Source: Arthrobacter bambusae (GTDB lineage Bacteria > Actinomycetota > Actinomycetes > Actinomycetales > Micrococcaceae). From it: 64,000 bases of DNA. Of the stretch, positions 15,812 to 24,216 are shown piece by piece (the first letter of the stretch is position 1; the number at the start of each line of letters is the position of its first letter). Location of the stretch: the NCBI RefSeq assembly GCF_030812595.1, contig NZ_JAUSSZ010000014.1, positions 1-64,000 on the forward strand. The letters run 5' to 3'. Both the position numbers and the translations under genes were made by a program. A model generated the notes under the pieces. The model was not told the origin of the DNA. It saw nothing but the letters and a program-made list of their open reading frames with translations, and did no database searches.

Positions 15812-17152
15812 CTACACGTACCCGTCCACGATCGCGGCCGCGATCTCCTTGTATGCGCGGCGGGTGTCGGGGCGCAGGACGTCAAGGGTGACCAGGTCTC
15901 CGTCGGCCACTCCCCTGTCATGCGGCACGGCGATCAACTGGCGGCAGATCCCGGAGAGGTGTTCCTCGATGGCGTTCTTGTCCACGCGGGAGGAGACCTC
16001 GTCCTTGTCCGTGATGACCACGATCGCGTTGCGGGCAAGTTCCTCGTAGCCGTGGCCCGCAAGCCACTGGAGGGTGCTGCGCGCGCGCTTGGCACCGCTC
16101 ACTGCGTAGCCCGCGGCGATGATGAGGTTGTCGGCCGATTGCAGGATGCCGCTCATCGCATTGTGCGTAACGCCTGTGCCACAGTCGGTCAGCGCAATGG
16201 AGTAGTAGCCCGAGATCAACTCCCGGATGCGCAGGTATTCTTCGGCCGTCAGTGAGTCCGAAACTTCGGGGTCCTGTTCGCCGGCGATCAGGTGCAGCCG
16301 GCCGGCGTGGTGCATGTACCGGGCCAGCGCCGTGAGCGAATCGACATTGTCGACGTTCTTGAGCAGATCCGTAATGGTGCGCGGCGTGGCCTTCTGGTAG
16401 ATGCCCTCGCCCAAGGCGCGCTCCACGAGGTCGCCGGAATCGGGGTTGGCGTCGATGGCGCAGGGCGGGTCGCCGCGGAATTCCGCCAAGGTGAGCCCCA
16501 CGCCAACCGTGGTGGACGTCTTGCCGATTCCGCCCTTGAGGCTCAAAACGGCCGTGTTGTAGCTGCCTTGGAGCTGCCGGGAAATGCGCCGCGCCAGGTC
16601 GTCTTCTTCGCGCTGCTTGGCGCTCGGTCCGAGGTTCCAGGCTCCGCCCGTCAACTTGTAGAGCATGCCGCGGAAGCCACCGATGGGACGCGGCTTCTGT
16701 TCCCTCACGAAGGAACCCGGGGAAGAGATGAAGTCTGAAATCGGAGCATTGGCGGCTGCGGCGCGTCCGGCCCGTGAGGCAGCCGGGGTGACGTCGGCCG
16801 CGGCCGGTGCTGCCGCCGTCGGGATCCGGCGTGGTTCCTCGCGGCTCGCGTCACCGACGGCCGAGTCTCCGCGGGCCGAGTCTCCGCCGGCCGAATCTTC
16901 GCGGGCTGCGTCTTCGCTGCCCGCTACCATCGCGGCGGACGCGTCGGCGGCGGCTGCCGCTTCGGCCCAGGATCTGCTTTGGAGCGGGGCAGAAGTGGAT
17001 GCGGGTGCGTCGGAGTCGTTCGGCGTAATGATCGGCATAGTTCCTGTCCAGGCGTCACCCTCTGAGCGGCGGCGATCGCGGCGTCGACGAAGCTCGGGCT
17101 GCCCTTCGTTAGATGCAGCGGCGCTGGCTTCGTTGTCCACAGAATCCGGCAT
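15812..17152 (-). CDS. EspI-like MinD/ParA-family ATPase, orphan
   Basis: A 446-residue protein. Residues 1-170 are disordered, rich in Ala, Ser, Asp and Arg, with a five-residue repeat (DSAGG, DSARG, DSAVG). The C-terminal half is a MinD/ParA domain with the deviant Walker A motif SLKGGIGKTSTTVGVG, a DANPDSGDL switch and an ALTDCGTG Walker B. This architecture resembles EspI and other MinD-like proteins of type VII secretion loci. No ESX genes (EccC, WXG100) are in the window, so the link is by similarity only. ATG 17152 has an AGGGG SD; the frame extends to TTG 17212. Confidence 0.8.
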   Translation of the reverse strand: MPDSVDNEASAAASNEGQPELRRRRDRRRSEGDAWTGTMPIITPNDSDAPASTSAPLQSRSWAEAAAAADASAAMVAGSEDAAREDSAGGDSARGDSAVGDASREEPRRIPTAAAPAAADVTPAASRAGRAAAANAPISDFISSPGSFVREQKPRPIGGFRGMLYKLTGGAWNLGPSAKQREEDDLARRISRQLQGSYNTAVLSLKGGIGKTSTTVGVGLTLAEFRGDPPCAIDANPDSGDLVERALGEGIYQKATPRTITDLLKNVDNVDSLTALARYMHHAGRLHLIAGEQDPEVSDSLTAEEYLRIRELISGYYSIALTDCGTGVTHNAMSGILQSADNLIIAAGYAVSGAKRARSTLQWLAGHGYEELARNAIVVITDKDEVSSRVDKNAIEEHLSGICRQLIAVPHDRGVADGDLVTLDVLRPDTRRAYKEIAAAIVDGYV

Positions 17153-17459
17153 GGTCTTGTCCCCTAGGACTCGCAGCGTTGTGCGCCGCGGCTCTCGTTT
17201 AGATTGCTTCAACCAGCAATTCTAGGTGGCGACGGCCTCAAACCTGACATATGGGTCATGCCGGGCAGTTTGGACGGCGGTTTTGGGCCCGTGTCCGAGC
17301 CTCGAACGGGGGTATGCGCACATTCTGCTGGATCATCCGTAACCGCTCACGGCACGCGCCCCGGAAACACGCGGATATTCCTCCCATACCCCGGCGATGA
17401 TCCAGCAGAATGTACGCGCATCGGGGGCGTCAGGCCGCCCGCGCCGCATCCATGTGTTC
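17153..17459. other. Intergenic region with a long inverted repeat
   Basis: This 307-bp gap lies downstream of the ars operon and upstream of the MinD-like gene, both on the minus strand. It must contain the minD-like promoter. The main structure is the inverted repeat at 17320-17413. No coding region was supported. Confidence 0.6.
17320..17413. repeat. Perfect 18-bp inverted repeat with a 58-bp spacer
   Basis: ACATTCTGCTGGATCATC at 17320-17337 is the exact reverse complement of 17396-17413. Pairing continues outward after a 2-nt bulge (ATGCGC on the left against GCGCAT on the right). The spacer is too long and there is no T-run for a simple terminator. It could be the paired ends of a miniature element, a structured RNA or a protein-binding pair. 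Confidence 0.85.
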
Positions 17460-18803
17460 CTAGTTCTCAGCTGCGGCGAGCTGGGACTCTCCGCTCGTGC
17501 AGCAGGTCAAAAGGACACTCTGCGTTGCATTCGCGGGTGCGTCGCAACTGTCGCCGGCGTCCGTGGAGCACACACCTGTTTCGGGCAGTTCCAGGTGGAC
17601 GGTGTCGGCTGCGGCCTGATCCCCGGCCAGGGCTGCGGCCACCGAGCGGACTTGTTCGTACCCGGTGGCCAGGAGGAAGGTTGGCGCCCGGCCGTAGGAT
17701 TTCATGCCGACAATGTAGAAGTCCTTCTCCGGGTGCGCCAGAACACGGGCCCCATGTGGGGGAACGGTGCCGCAGGAGTGGAATTCGGGATCGATCAGTG
17801 GGCCGATCCCGGCCGGTGCTTCGACCGCGGGGTCCAGGTTGAGGCGGAGTTCGCGGAGGATGTCCAAGTCCGGGCGGAAGCCGGTGCAGGGAACGACGAC
17901 GTCGGACTCCAGGGTGCGTCCGTCGAGGGCTTCGACGCTCACATGGGAGTCCAGGGATTTCAAGGCGCTGATGCCGAATCCAATGTGCAGCTCGATCTTT
18001 CCCGTCTCGACCAGGCGGCGCAGCCGGCCACCGAGCTGGCCCCGGGCCGGCAGCCCATCGGCGTCCCCGCCGCCGTAGGCCTTCTCCGCAGAGGCACCGC
18101 GGACGGCCCACAGAATTGTGGTTCCCGGCTCGTCCTTGGCAAGTTCCGCCAGGGTGATAAGGGTGTTCGCTGCCGAGTGTCCGGCCCCGACCACAAGGAC
18201 CCGGCGGCCCGCGAACGATGCCCGGTCCCGGCCCTTGACATCCGGCAGGGGCGAAGAGACCCGGTGGGCGGCCCTGCTCTCGCCGATGGCCGGCAAGCCC
18301 GAGGTGCCGAGCGGGTTGCGGATGGACCACGTCCCGGAGGCATCAATGACGGCGGCCACGGTGTGGTCGCGGATTTCGCCGTCCCAGTGTTCAACCCGAA
18401 CAAGGAACGGCGTGATGTCGCGCTCCCGGACGTGGGTCTTGTCCAGGCCGGCACGGGTGACCGCTATGACGCGCGCATCGGTCTGCAGACGGGAGCCGAT
18501 GGCCGGGAGTGCGGCCAAAGGTGCAAGGTATTGGTCAATCAGTTCCCCGCCATACGGGAGCGCCGTGGGGCGGGGTGATTCCCAACCGGATGGCTCGAGC
18601 CGGCGGACGGCTGCGGCGTCGAGGTTGAACCGCCACGGTGAGAACAGACGGATGTGCCGCCATTGTTCGATAGCGGCACCCGCCGTCGGCCCCGCTTCGA
18701 AGATGACAGGTTCCAAGCCGCGTTCAAGAAGGTGCGCGGCGGCGGCCAGGCCGACGGGTCCGGCACCGATAACGGCGATGGGAAGGGTGTGCTTTGTATC
18801 CAT
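17460..18803 (-). CDS. arsO: ArsO-like flavin-dependent oxidoreductase
   Basis: A 447-residue FAD/NAD(P)-binding protein with IGAGPVGLAAAAHL at the N-terminus and a second Rossmann site, VVGAGHSAANTL, at about 185-200. It is the last gene of an arsR-aquaporin-arsC set, the usual context of ArsO-type monooxygenases in actinobacteria. The C-terminal tail carries five cysteines (VCST, DSCDA, LTCCT plus one earlier), which might bind As(III); that is my inference. ATG 18803 has a strong GGAGGAGGA SD; longer readings into arsC are spurious. The reaction of ArsO is not well established. Confidence 0.8.
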   Translation of the reverse strand: MDTKHTLPIAVIGAGPVGLAAAAHLLERGLEPVIFEAGPTAGAAIEQWRHIRLFSPWRFNLDAAAVRRLEPSGWESPRPTALPYGGELIDQYLAPLAALPAIGSRLQTDARVIAVTRAGLDKTHVRERDITPFLVRVEHWDGEIRDHTVAAVIDASGTWSIRNPLGTSGLPAIGESRAAHRVSSPLPDVKGRDRASFAGRRVLVVGAGHSAANTLITLAELAKDEPGTTILWAVRGASAEKAYGGGDADGLPARGQLGGRLRRLVETGKIELHIGFGISALKSLDSHVSVEALDGRTLESDVVVPCTGFRPDLDILRELRLNLDPAVEAPAGIGPLIDPEFHSCGTVPPHGARVLAHPEKDFYIVGMKSYGRAPTFLLATGYEQVRSVAAALAGDQAAADTVHLELPETGVCSTDAGDSCDAPANATQSVLLTCCTSGESQLAAAEN

Positions 18804-18832
18804 CCTGTCCTCCTCCAGCAGCGGGCGTGGCA

Positions 18833-19255
18833 CTACTTGGCGGCGGGGGTGAGGGACTCGATCAGGCCCTCGATGCGGCTCTTGATCTCGTCCCGGATGG
18901 GACGCACGGCTTCGATCCCTTGGCCTGCCGGGTCGTCGAGGACCCAATCCTCGTAGCGCTTGCCCGGGAAGTAGGGGCATTCGTCGCCGCAGCCCATGGT
19001 GATGACGACGTCGGATTCCTTGACGGCTTCGGTGGTGAGGATCTTGGGGATTTCGGCGGACATGTCGATGCCAAGTTCGGCCATGGCTTCGACGGCGGCC
19101 GGGTTGACCTTGTCTGCGGGCTGGGAACCCGCGGAGCGGACCTCGATCCGGCCCTCGCCAAGCGTCGTGAGGAAGGCAGCCGCCATCTGGGATCGGCCGG
19201 CGTTGTGGACACAGACGAAAAGAACGGAGGGTTTCTTGGTGGTTTCGGTGCTCAT
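18833..19255 (-). CDS. arsC: Arsenate reductase, LMW-phosphatase type
   Basis: A 140-residue protein with the P-loop CVHNAGRSQ (C-x5-R) near the N-terminus, MGCGDECPYFPG in the middle, and DPAGQ near the end. This form is like actinobacterial ArsC enzymes that reduce arsenate to arsenite with mycothiol or thioredoxin; which thiol is used here is inferred, not seen. Its ATG overlaps the aquaporin stop by 4 bp (ATGA), so translation is coupled. It is the third gene of the ars operon. Confidence 0.92.
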   Translation of the reverse strand: MSTETTKKPSVLFVCVHNAGRSQMAAAFLTTLGEGRIEVRSAGSQPADKVNPAAVEAMAELGIDMSAEIPKILTTEAVKESDVVITMGCGDECPYFPGKRYEDWVLDDPAGQGIEAVRPIRDEIKSRIEGLIESLTPAAK

Positions 19256-19977
19256 GAGAGGACCTTTCGATCGGGCACGGGTGCGGGTGCGGGTGCCGGC
19301 AAAGGAGAGGGCAGTGCGGGAACAAGTGGGTACAGGGTCCGGACCAGGAAGAGCCCGACGGCGCCGCCCAGCAACTGCGCGAGGATGAAGCCCGGGGCGG
19401 ATTCCGGGGCAATCCCGGCGAAGGTGTCGGTGATGGTCCGGGCCAAGGTCACGGCGGGGTTTGCGAAGCTGGTGGAGCTGGTGAACCAGTAGGCGGCCGC
19501 GATGTACCCGCCGACGGCAAACGCAACCTTGTCCGGCCGGCCGGAGCGGATGGTGCCGAAGATGACCAGGAGCAGCCCGATCGTGGCCATCACTTCGCCG
19601 AGCCACAGCCCTGTCCCCGCACGTTCATGCGTGGAGAGCGTCACTGCGTTGAGGCCGAACATCAGGTTGGCGAGCACGGTCCCGGCAAGGCCCCCGGCGA
19701 ATTGGGCGGCGATCAGGGCCAGAGTCGTGGGCGTATCCAGGAGCCCCAGGGCGCGTTCCACTAAAGTGACCACAGGGTTGAAGGATGCCGAGACCGGCTG
19801 CAGTGCCAGGATCAACGCCACGAGCGCGGCGCCCGTGGCGAAGCTGTTCTGGAGGAGCTGCAGTCCGACGTCGTTCGGGGACAGGCGAGAGGCCATGACG
19901 CCGGACCCCACCACGGCCATGACCAGGAAGGCGGTTCCCACGAACTCCGCCATGGCCCGCCGAGTCAGCACGCTCAC
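19252..19977 (-). CDS. Aquaporin-family channel in ars operon (AqpS-like)
   Basis: A 241-residue six-helix MIP-family channel. The two half-helix motifs are NPVVTL (first, changed from NPA) and NPAVTL (second). It takes the place of an ArsB or Acr3 pump, and in such operons the aquaglyceroporin is known (AqpS of Sinorhizobium) to let arsenite leave the cell down its gradient after ArsC reduction. GTG 19977 overlaps the arsR stop as GTGA, and the gene's own end overlaps arsC as ATGA. Arsenite export is inferred from context. Confidence 0.87.
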   Translation of the reverse strand: MSVLTRRAMAEFVGTAFLVMAVVGSGVMASRLSPNDVGLQLLQNSFATGAALVALILALQPVSASFNPVVTLVERALGLLDTPTTLALIAAQFAGGLAGTVLANLMFGLNAVTLSTHERAGTGLWLGEVMATIGLLLVIFGTIRSGRPDKVAFAVGGYIAAAYWFTSSTSFANPAVTLARTITDTFAGIAPESAPGFILAQLLGGAVGLFLVRTLYPLVPALPSPLPAPAPAPVPDRKVLS

Positions 19978-20324
19978 TGGCCCTGTCCCCCGATCAAGGC
20001 CGCCAGGCCGGACAATGCATCGGTGCGGGCGCGGTAGTAGACCCAGACGCCGCGCTTTTCGCGCTCCAGGAGGCCCGCTTCGTGCAGGACCTTCAGGTGG
20101 TGGCTGATGGTCGGCTGTGACAGCTCAAAGGCGTCGTTCAGATCGCAAACGCAGGCTTCGCCGCCTTCGTGGGATGCGACCAGTGACATCAGCCGCAGCC
20201 GTACCGGATCGGCCAGCGCTTTCAGCAGCGGAACGATCCCTTCGGCCTCGGATTCAGAAAGGGGCTCCCTGGACAGCGGCGAGCAACACGCCACCGTTTC
20301 GACGGGCGTTAACTCCAATGACAT
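19974..20324 (-). CDS. arsR: Arsenic-responsive ArsR repressor
   Basis: A 116-residue winged-helix ArsR/SmtB repressor with the recognition helix region LSQPTISHHLKVLHEAGLL. Cysteines 13 and 14 form an N-terminal CC pair, and Cys58/Cys60 lie in EACVCDL. This matches the Cys15/Cys16/Cys55 arsenite site described for Corynebacterium glutamicum ArsR rather than the E. coli type. ATG 20324 is used; longer upstream readings are unlikely. It is the first gene of the ars operon; a 10-bp palindrome lies just upstream. Confidence 0.9.
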   Translation of the reverse strand: MSLELTPVETVACCSPLSREPLSESEAEGIVPLLKALADPVRLRLMSLVASHEGGEACVCDLNDAFELSQPTISHHLKVLHEAGLLEREKRGVWVYYRARTDALSGLAALIGGQGQ

Positions 20325-20333
20325 AGACACACA

Positions 20334-20343
20334 TAAATATTTA
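20334..20343. promoter_or_regulatory. Candidate ArsR operator/promoter
   Basis: TAAATATTTA is a perfect 10-bp palindrome in an A/T-rich patch, 10 bp upstream of the arsR ATG, in otherwise GC-rich DNA. Its position suits autorepression. The outer bases are not symmetric and it does not match a known ArsR consensus, so the call is tentative. Confidence 0.4.
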
Positions 20344-20356
20344 CACTCGTCGATGT

Positions 20357-21850
20357 TTAAGGCAAGGCCGGATCGTCGTCCGCCATCGACGCCGCGGCGG
20401 CCGTGATGCGGTTGGCCATCCCTTTGAAGATGGCGCCGTGGAAGGGCAGCACCGCGAGCCAATACAACCGTCCGCCCAGTCCCTTGGGGAAGAACACCGC
20501 CCTCTGCCGGTAAAGAGCCCCGCCTTCGGCTTCTTCAGCCCGCATTTCCAGCCATGCGCGCCCCGGTACCTTCATTTCCGCGCGGAGGCGCAACAAGGAG
20601 CCGCGGTCGATCTGTTCCACGCGCCAGAAGTCCAGCGCGTCGCCTGTGTTCAGCCGGGTCGGATTGAGCCGGCCGCGTCGGAGCCCGACTCCGCCGGCGA
20701 TCTTGTCCAGCCAGCCGCGCACGGACCAGGCCAAAGGAAACGAGTACCAGCCGTTGTCGCCGCCAATGCCTTCTATGACTTGCCAGAGTTGTTGCGGCGT
20801 GGCCGTCGTAACCTGTTCCTGGTTGTCCTGGTACACCAAATGGCCCGCCCATTGCGGGTCGCTGGGAAGCGGATCACTCGGGGCACCACGAACGGAGGCA
20901 TTCTGCCAGCTTGTTTCCACTTCGCCGGCGGCTTCCCGGGCCAGTGCCAGGCGAACAGATTCGCGGTAGCCAAGCAGCCCGGCTTCGGGCGGATCGATGT
21001 AGCGGTGGATGTCCTGCTCCCCGACCACGCAGTTCTGCTGCAGGGAGCCAATAAGCGGCACGGCCAAAGAACGGGGTATGGGGGTGACAAGGTTGACCCA
21101 CTGGGATGCCAGCCATGGAGTCAGGACCGGCAGTGAAATCACGGGCCGGCGCCGCAGGCCCGCTTCCGCGGCGTAGCCATTCATCATCTCGTCGTAGCGG
21201 AGGACGTCCGGACCGCCCAGGTCGAAGGTGCGGTTGAGCGAAGCCGGGAGCCCGGCCGCGGCGACCAGGTAATACAGGACGTCGCGGATCGCGATCGGCT
21301 GGACTTTGTTCCGCACCCATCGCGGAGCCACCATCAGGGGCAGCACCTCGGTCAGTTGCCGGATCATCTCGAAGGAGGCCGAACCGGAACCGATCACGAC
21401 GCCGGCCTGAAGCACTATCGCAGGCACCTGCGCTTCCGCGAGGAAAATGTCGCCCACTTCCTTGCGGGACCGGAGGTGCCGGCTGAGCTGTGTTCCTTCC
21501 GGGTGCAGTCCGCCCAGGTAAATGATCCGTCCAGCGCCGGCGTCGGCCGCCGCCCGTGCAACATTGCCTGCGCAGAGCCTTTCGGTCTGTTCAAATGACC
21601 GCTGGCCGGAGGGGCCCATCGAGTGGACCAGGTAGTAGATGACATCAGCCCCGGCAAAGGCCTTCCGCAGCGAGTCCACATCTTCGAGGTCGCCGACCAT
21701 GACGTCGACGCGCGCCGCCCAAGGCACGTCGCTGAGCTTACTCGCGTGGCGTACCAGGACGCGGACGTCGTATCCGGCGTCGAGCAACCGCGGGACGAGC
21801 CGTCCCCCGATATAGCCGGTGGATCCCAATACCACTGCAAGCGGGTTCAT
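20357..21850 (-). CDS. NmrA-like NAD(P)-binding protein with DUF2867 domain
   Basis: A 497-residue protein. Residues 1-330 form an atypical SDR/NmrA-like Rossmann domain (VVLGSTGYIGGRLVPRLLDAG, then IYYLVHSMG). Residues 335-490 match the SRPBCC-like DUF2867 (with FPLAWSVRGWLDKIAGGVG and LRLRAEMKVPGRAWLE). No reaction is established for the family. ATG 21850 has an AAAGGG SD. It ends only 32 bp before the arsR ATG on the same strand, so read-through into the ars operon is possible. Confidence 0.82.
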   Translation of the reverse strand: MNPLAVVLGSTGYIGGRLVPRLLDAGYDVRVLVRHASKLSDVPWAARVDVMVGDLEDVDSLRKAFAGADVIYYLVHSMGPSGQRSFEQTERLCAGNVARAAADAGAGRIIYLGGLHPEGTQLSRHLRSRKEVGDIFLAEAQVPAIVLQAGVVIGSGSASFEMIRQLTEVLPLMVAPRWVRNKVQPIAIRDVLYYLVAAAGLPASLNRTFDLGGPDVLRYDEMMNGYAAEAGLRRRPVISLPVLTPWLASQWVNLVTPIPRSLAVPLIGSLQQNCVVGEQDIHRYIDPPEAGLLGYRESVRLALAREAAGEVETSWQNASVRGAPSDPLPSDPQWAGHLVYQDNQEQVTTATPQQLWQVIEGIGGDNGWYSFPLAWSVRGWLDKIAGGVGLRRGRLNPTRLNTGDALDFWRVEQIDRGSLLRLRAEMKVPGRAWLEMRAEEAEGGALYRQRAVFFPKGLGGRLYWLAVLPFHGAIFKGMANRITAAAASMADDDPALP

Positions 21851-21950
21851 CGTGGCCCTTTCCGATGCCTTGTGCAGCCCGAACACCGAGGTTCAGGGAC
21901 AGCGTAGCCAGCCTAACGCCGATCCGGCCCGGTCCGGCATCAAGCTTGGT

Positions 21951-24059
21951 CTATCGGGTCATGGAGTCAGGTGGCAAGGGGAAGGGGTTACCGGTGTATT
22001 TGGGGGCCGCGGCGTCCATTAGGCGTCCCCACTGGCCTCCGGCGATGTCGGCTCCGTCAACGCCGGCATAGTATTTTCCGTTGATGGTGATGTCCTGGTT
22101 TACCCATTGGGGCCCGATGCCTTTGTAGCTGCCGAACCAGGAAGCCGTCGAGATCCCCGTGGTTGCACCGACGGTCCAGGTCATGGTGTTTCCGTCAGTG
22201 GTACCGGTCTTGGCGAAAATGTCGTGGTCCTTGTTGACGGGAATGTTGTAGCCGGACCCTTTCGTCAGGACGTTCTTGAGCGCATAGGTCACTCCCGCAG
22301 CCACATCCGGGTTGATGGCTTGTTTGCAGTCCGAGCTGGGGACCGGGTAGTTGTGGCCGTGGGCGTCGGTGACTGACTCCAGGGCCACCGGGTTGCAGTG
22401 GACACCGTGGGCCGCAAAGGTCGCGTAGGCATTGGCCATGTCCAACGGCGCGACGTCCTGGGTACCGATCAAGCTGGCGATGCTGGATAGATCGTAGGGC
22501 TGGTTTGTGTGGCCGTTGGCGATCCCGGCCGCCGTCGCCATCTTCTGGATATTGCAGAAATCCAGTTGGGTTGCGGACTGGAAGGTGATCGTGTTGATGG
22601 ATTGATAGAGGCCTTGGAGCACGCTCATCCTGAAGTAATGGTTGGCGTCATCGTTGGGCAACGGCGTCTGCCCCAGGGCCGGATCGTAGGAACCTGTGGT
22701 CTTCCCGCACGAGTTCTTCCAGGGGTAGCCGGCCTTGTAGACGCGGACTGATCCGTCCAGTTTGGTGGCCATGGACCGGCCCGAATTCAGCCACTCGGCA
22801 AAGACGAACGGTTTCATGGTGGAGCCGATCTGGAACCCGCCGGCCCCGTCCAGCGGCAGGCCGTTGGCGTCTTTCTCGGGCAGCGCGAAGTTCCCGGTGT
22901 AGTTGCCCGGTGCTGTTGCTGGGTCATACACAGTGTTCTGTGCCATGGTCAGGATCTTGCCGGTGCCCGGCTGGACGCTGACAAGCGATGCCCCTCGCTG
23001 CAGCGGATCGGCCGCGGGCATTGAAGCGTTGACCTGGTCCTGTGCCACCTTCTCAAGCCCGGCGTCGAGGGTAGTGCGGATGGTCAGTCCTCCCAGGTAC
23101 AGGAGGTTTTTCCGGGCTGTCTCGTCCGCACCGAACGCAGGGTCGTTGAGGATCAATCTCTGCACGTAGTCGCAGAAATACGGTGCGGAGGCCGCCGCCG
23201 CGCAGCCTTGGGCGCTCTGATGGACGTTGAGTCCAAGCGGGGCCTTCACCGCTGCATCGTGCTGCGCGGCCGTGATGTGCCCTTGTTGGAGCATCTTGTC
23301 CAGGACTTCGTTCCGGCGGGCCACCACGTGATCCGGTTCCGTGAGGGGATCATAGTAAACGGGGCTATTGACGACGCCGGCCAGGGCCGCGGCCTCCGGC
23401 AGGGTCAGCTCGCTGGCTGGAACATTGAAGTACTCCTTCGCGGCGGCTTGGATGCCGTAGGCGCCATTGCCGAAATAGACGATATTCAGGTAGCCGGCAA
23501 GGATCTGTTCCTTCGTGTATTTCTGTTCCAGTGCTATCGCGAGTTTCATTTCCCGGAGCTTGTCGCCCACAGTTTTGGCCGCTCCCAGCTTGACCTGGTC
23601 TCCCTTTCCCTCCGCCACGAGCGATTCGATGATCATGTTGTTCACGTACTGCTGCGTAATGGTCGAAGCACCTTGCCGCCCACCTTGGGCCGTCACCATC
23701 AGGGCCCGGAGGATGCCGGTGGCATCGACTCCGCCATGCTGGTAAAAACGTGCGTCTTCGATGGAAACGATTCCGTCCCGGATGAAGGGCGACATCTGTC
23801 CCAGCTCCACGGGTGTGCGGTTTTCCGAATAGAAGCTGGCGATCACCGACCCGTCACTGGCCAGCACCTTCGAGGCCTGGGCGGGTGCGTTGACATCCAT
23901 GTTGGCGGGCAGCTGATTGAAGAGGTCGATGGAACCACCCGCTACGGTTGCACCCACCGCCGACGCCGGAATCCACAACCCTGCCACCAGGACACCACAG
24001 ACTACGCTGGCCGCAACGAAGGCAAGGATCTTCCCCCAGAAAGTGTCTTTCATGAGCAT
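21951..24059 (-). CDS. Class A penicillin-binding protein (PBP1A-like)
   Basis: A 702-residue bifunctional peptidoglycan synthase. It has an N-terminal membrane anchor (about 10-35) and a GT51 transglycosylase domain with SIEDARFYQHGG and QGASTITQQYVNNM. The penicillin-binding transpeptidase domain carries the active-site STMK (GSTMKPFVFA), a SIN motif (YQSINTI) and KTGTTDG. It polymerises lipid II and crosslinks the stem peptides outside the membrane. ATG 24059 has a GAAGGA SD; ATG 24053 is an alternative. The length is normal for actinobacterial PBPs without PASTA repeats. Confidence 0.92.
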   Translation of the reverse strand: MLMKDTFWGKILAFVAASVVCGVLVAGLWIPASAVGATVAGGSIDLFNQLPANMDVNAPAQASKVLASDGSVIASFYSENRTPVELGQMSPFIRDGIVSIEDARFYQHGGVDATGILRALMVTAQGGRQGASTITQQYVNNMIIESLVAEGKGDQVKLGAAKTVGDKLREMKLAIALEQKYTKEQILAGYLNIVYFGNGAYGIQAAAKEYFNVPASELTLPEAAALAGVVNSPVYYDPLTEPDHVVARRNEVLDKMLQQGHITAAQHDAAVKAPLGLNVHQSAQGCAAAASAPYFCDYVQRLILNDPAFGADETARKNLLYLGGLTIRTTLDAGLEKVAQDQVNASMPAADPLQRGASLVSVQPGTGKILTMAQNTVYDPATAPGNYTGNFALPEKDANGLPLDGAGGFQIGSTMKPFVFAEWLNSGRSMATKLDGSVRVYKAGYPWKNSCGKTTGSYDPALGQTPLPNDDANHYFRMSVLQGLYQSINTITFQSATQLDFCNIQKMATAAGIANGHTNQPYDLSSIASLIGTQDVAPLDMANAYATFAAHGVHCNPVALESVTDAHGHNYPVPSSDCKQAINPDVAAGVTYALKNVLTKGSGYNIPVNKDHDIFAKTGTTDGNTMTWTVGATTGISTASWFGSYKGIGPQWVNQDITINGKYYAGVDGADIAGGQWGRLMDAAAPKYTGNPFPLPPDSMTR

Positions 24060-24158
24060 CGCGGTATTCCTTCAGTGAACGCTGCCCGCACGTGGGGCAC
24101 CTGGGCTGGGTGGGGTCTGGACCGGCTCCGCGGCGTCGTGCCGGCATGGCCGGTACGA

Positions 24159-24216
24159 CGACGGGTTGCCTGCGGTCGGTCAGCCGCCGACGGGTTGCCT
24201 GCGGCCCGTCAGCCGT
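24159..24216. repeat. Two-unit 29-bp tandem repeat at the lgt 3' end
   Basis: Units at 24159-24187 and 24188-24216 share 26 of 29 bases, each starting CGACGGGTTGCCTGCGG; part of a third unit (CGGCCGTCAGC) follows. The second unit runs over the lgt stop codon (24209-24211), so the duplication reaches the coding end. No terminator run is visible. Confidence 0.75.

Noticed and set aside
17460-19412. A 650-codon minus-strand frame covering arsC and the flavoprotein
   Set aside because: The N-terminal part is an out-of-frame reading of arsC and the aquaporin end. The real flavoprotein starts at ATG 18803 behind GGAGGAGGA.
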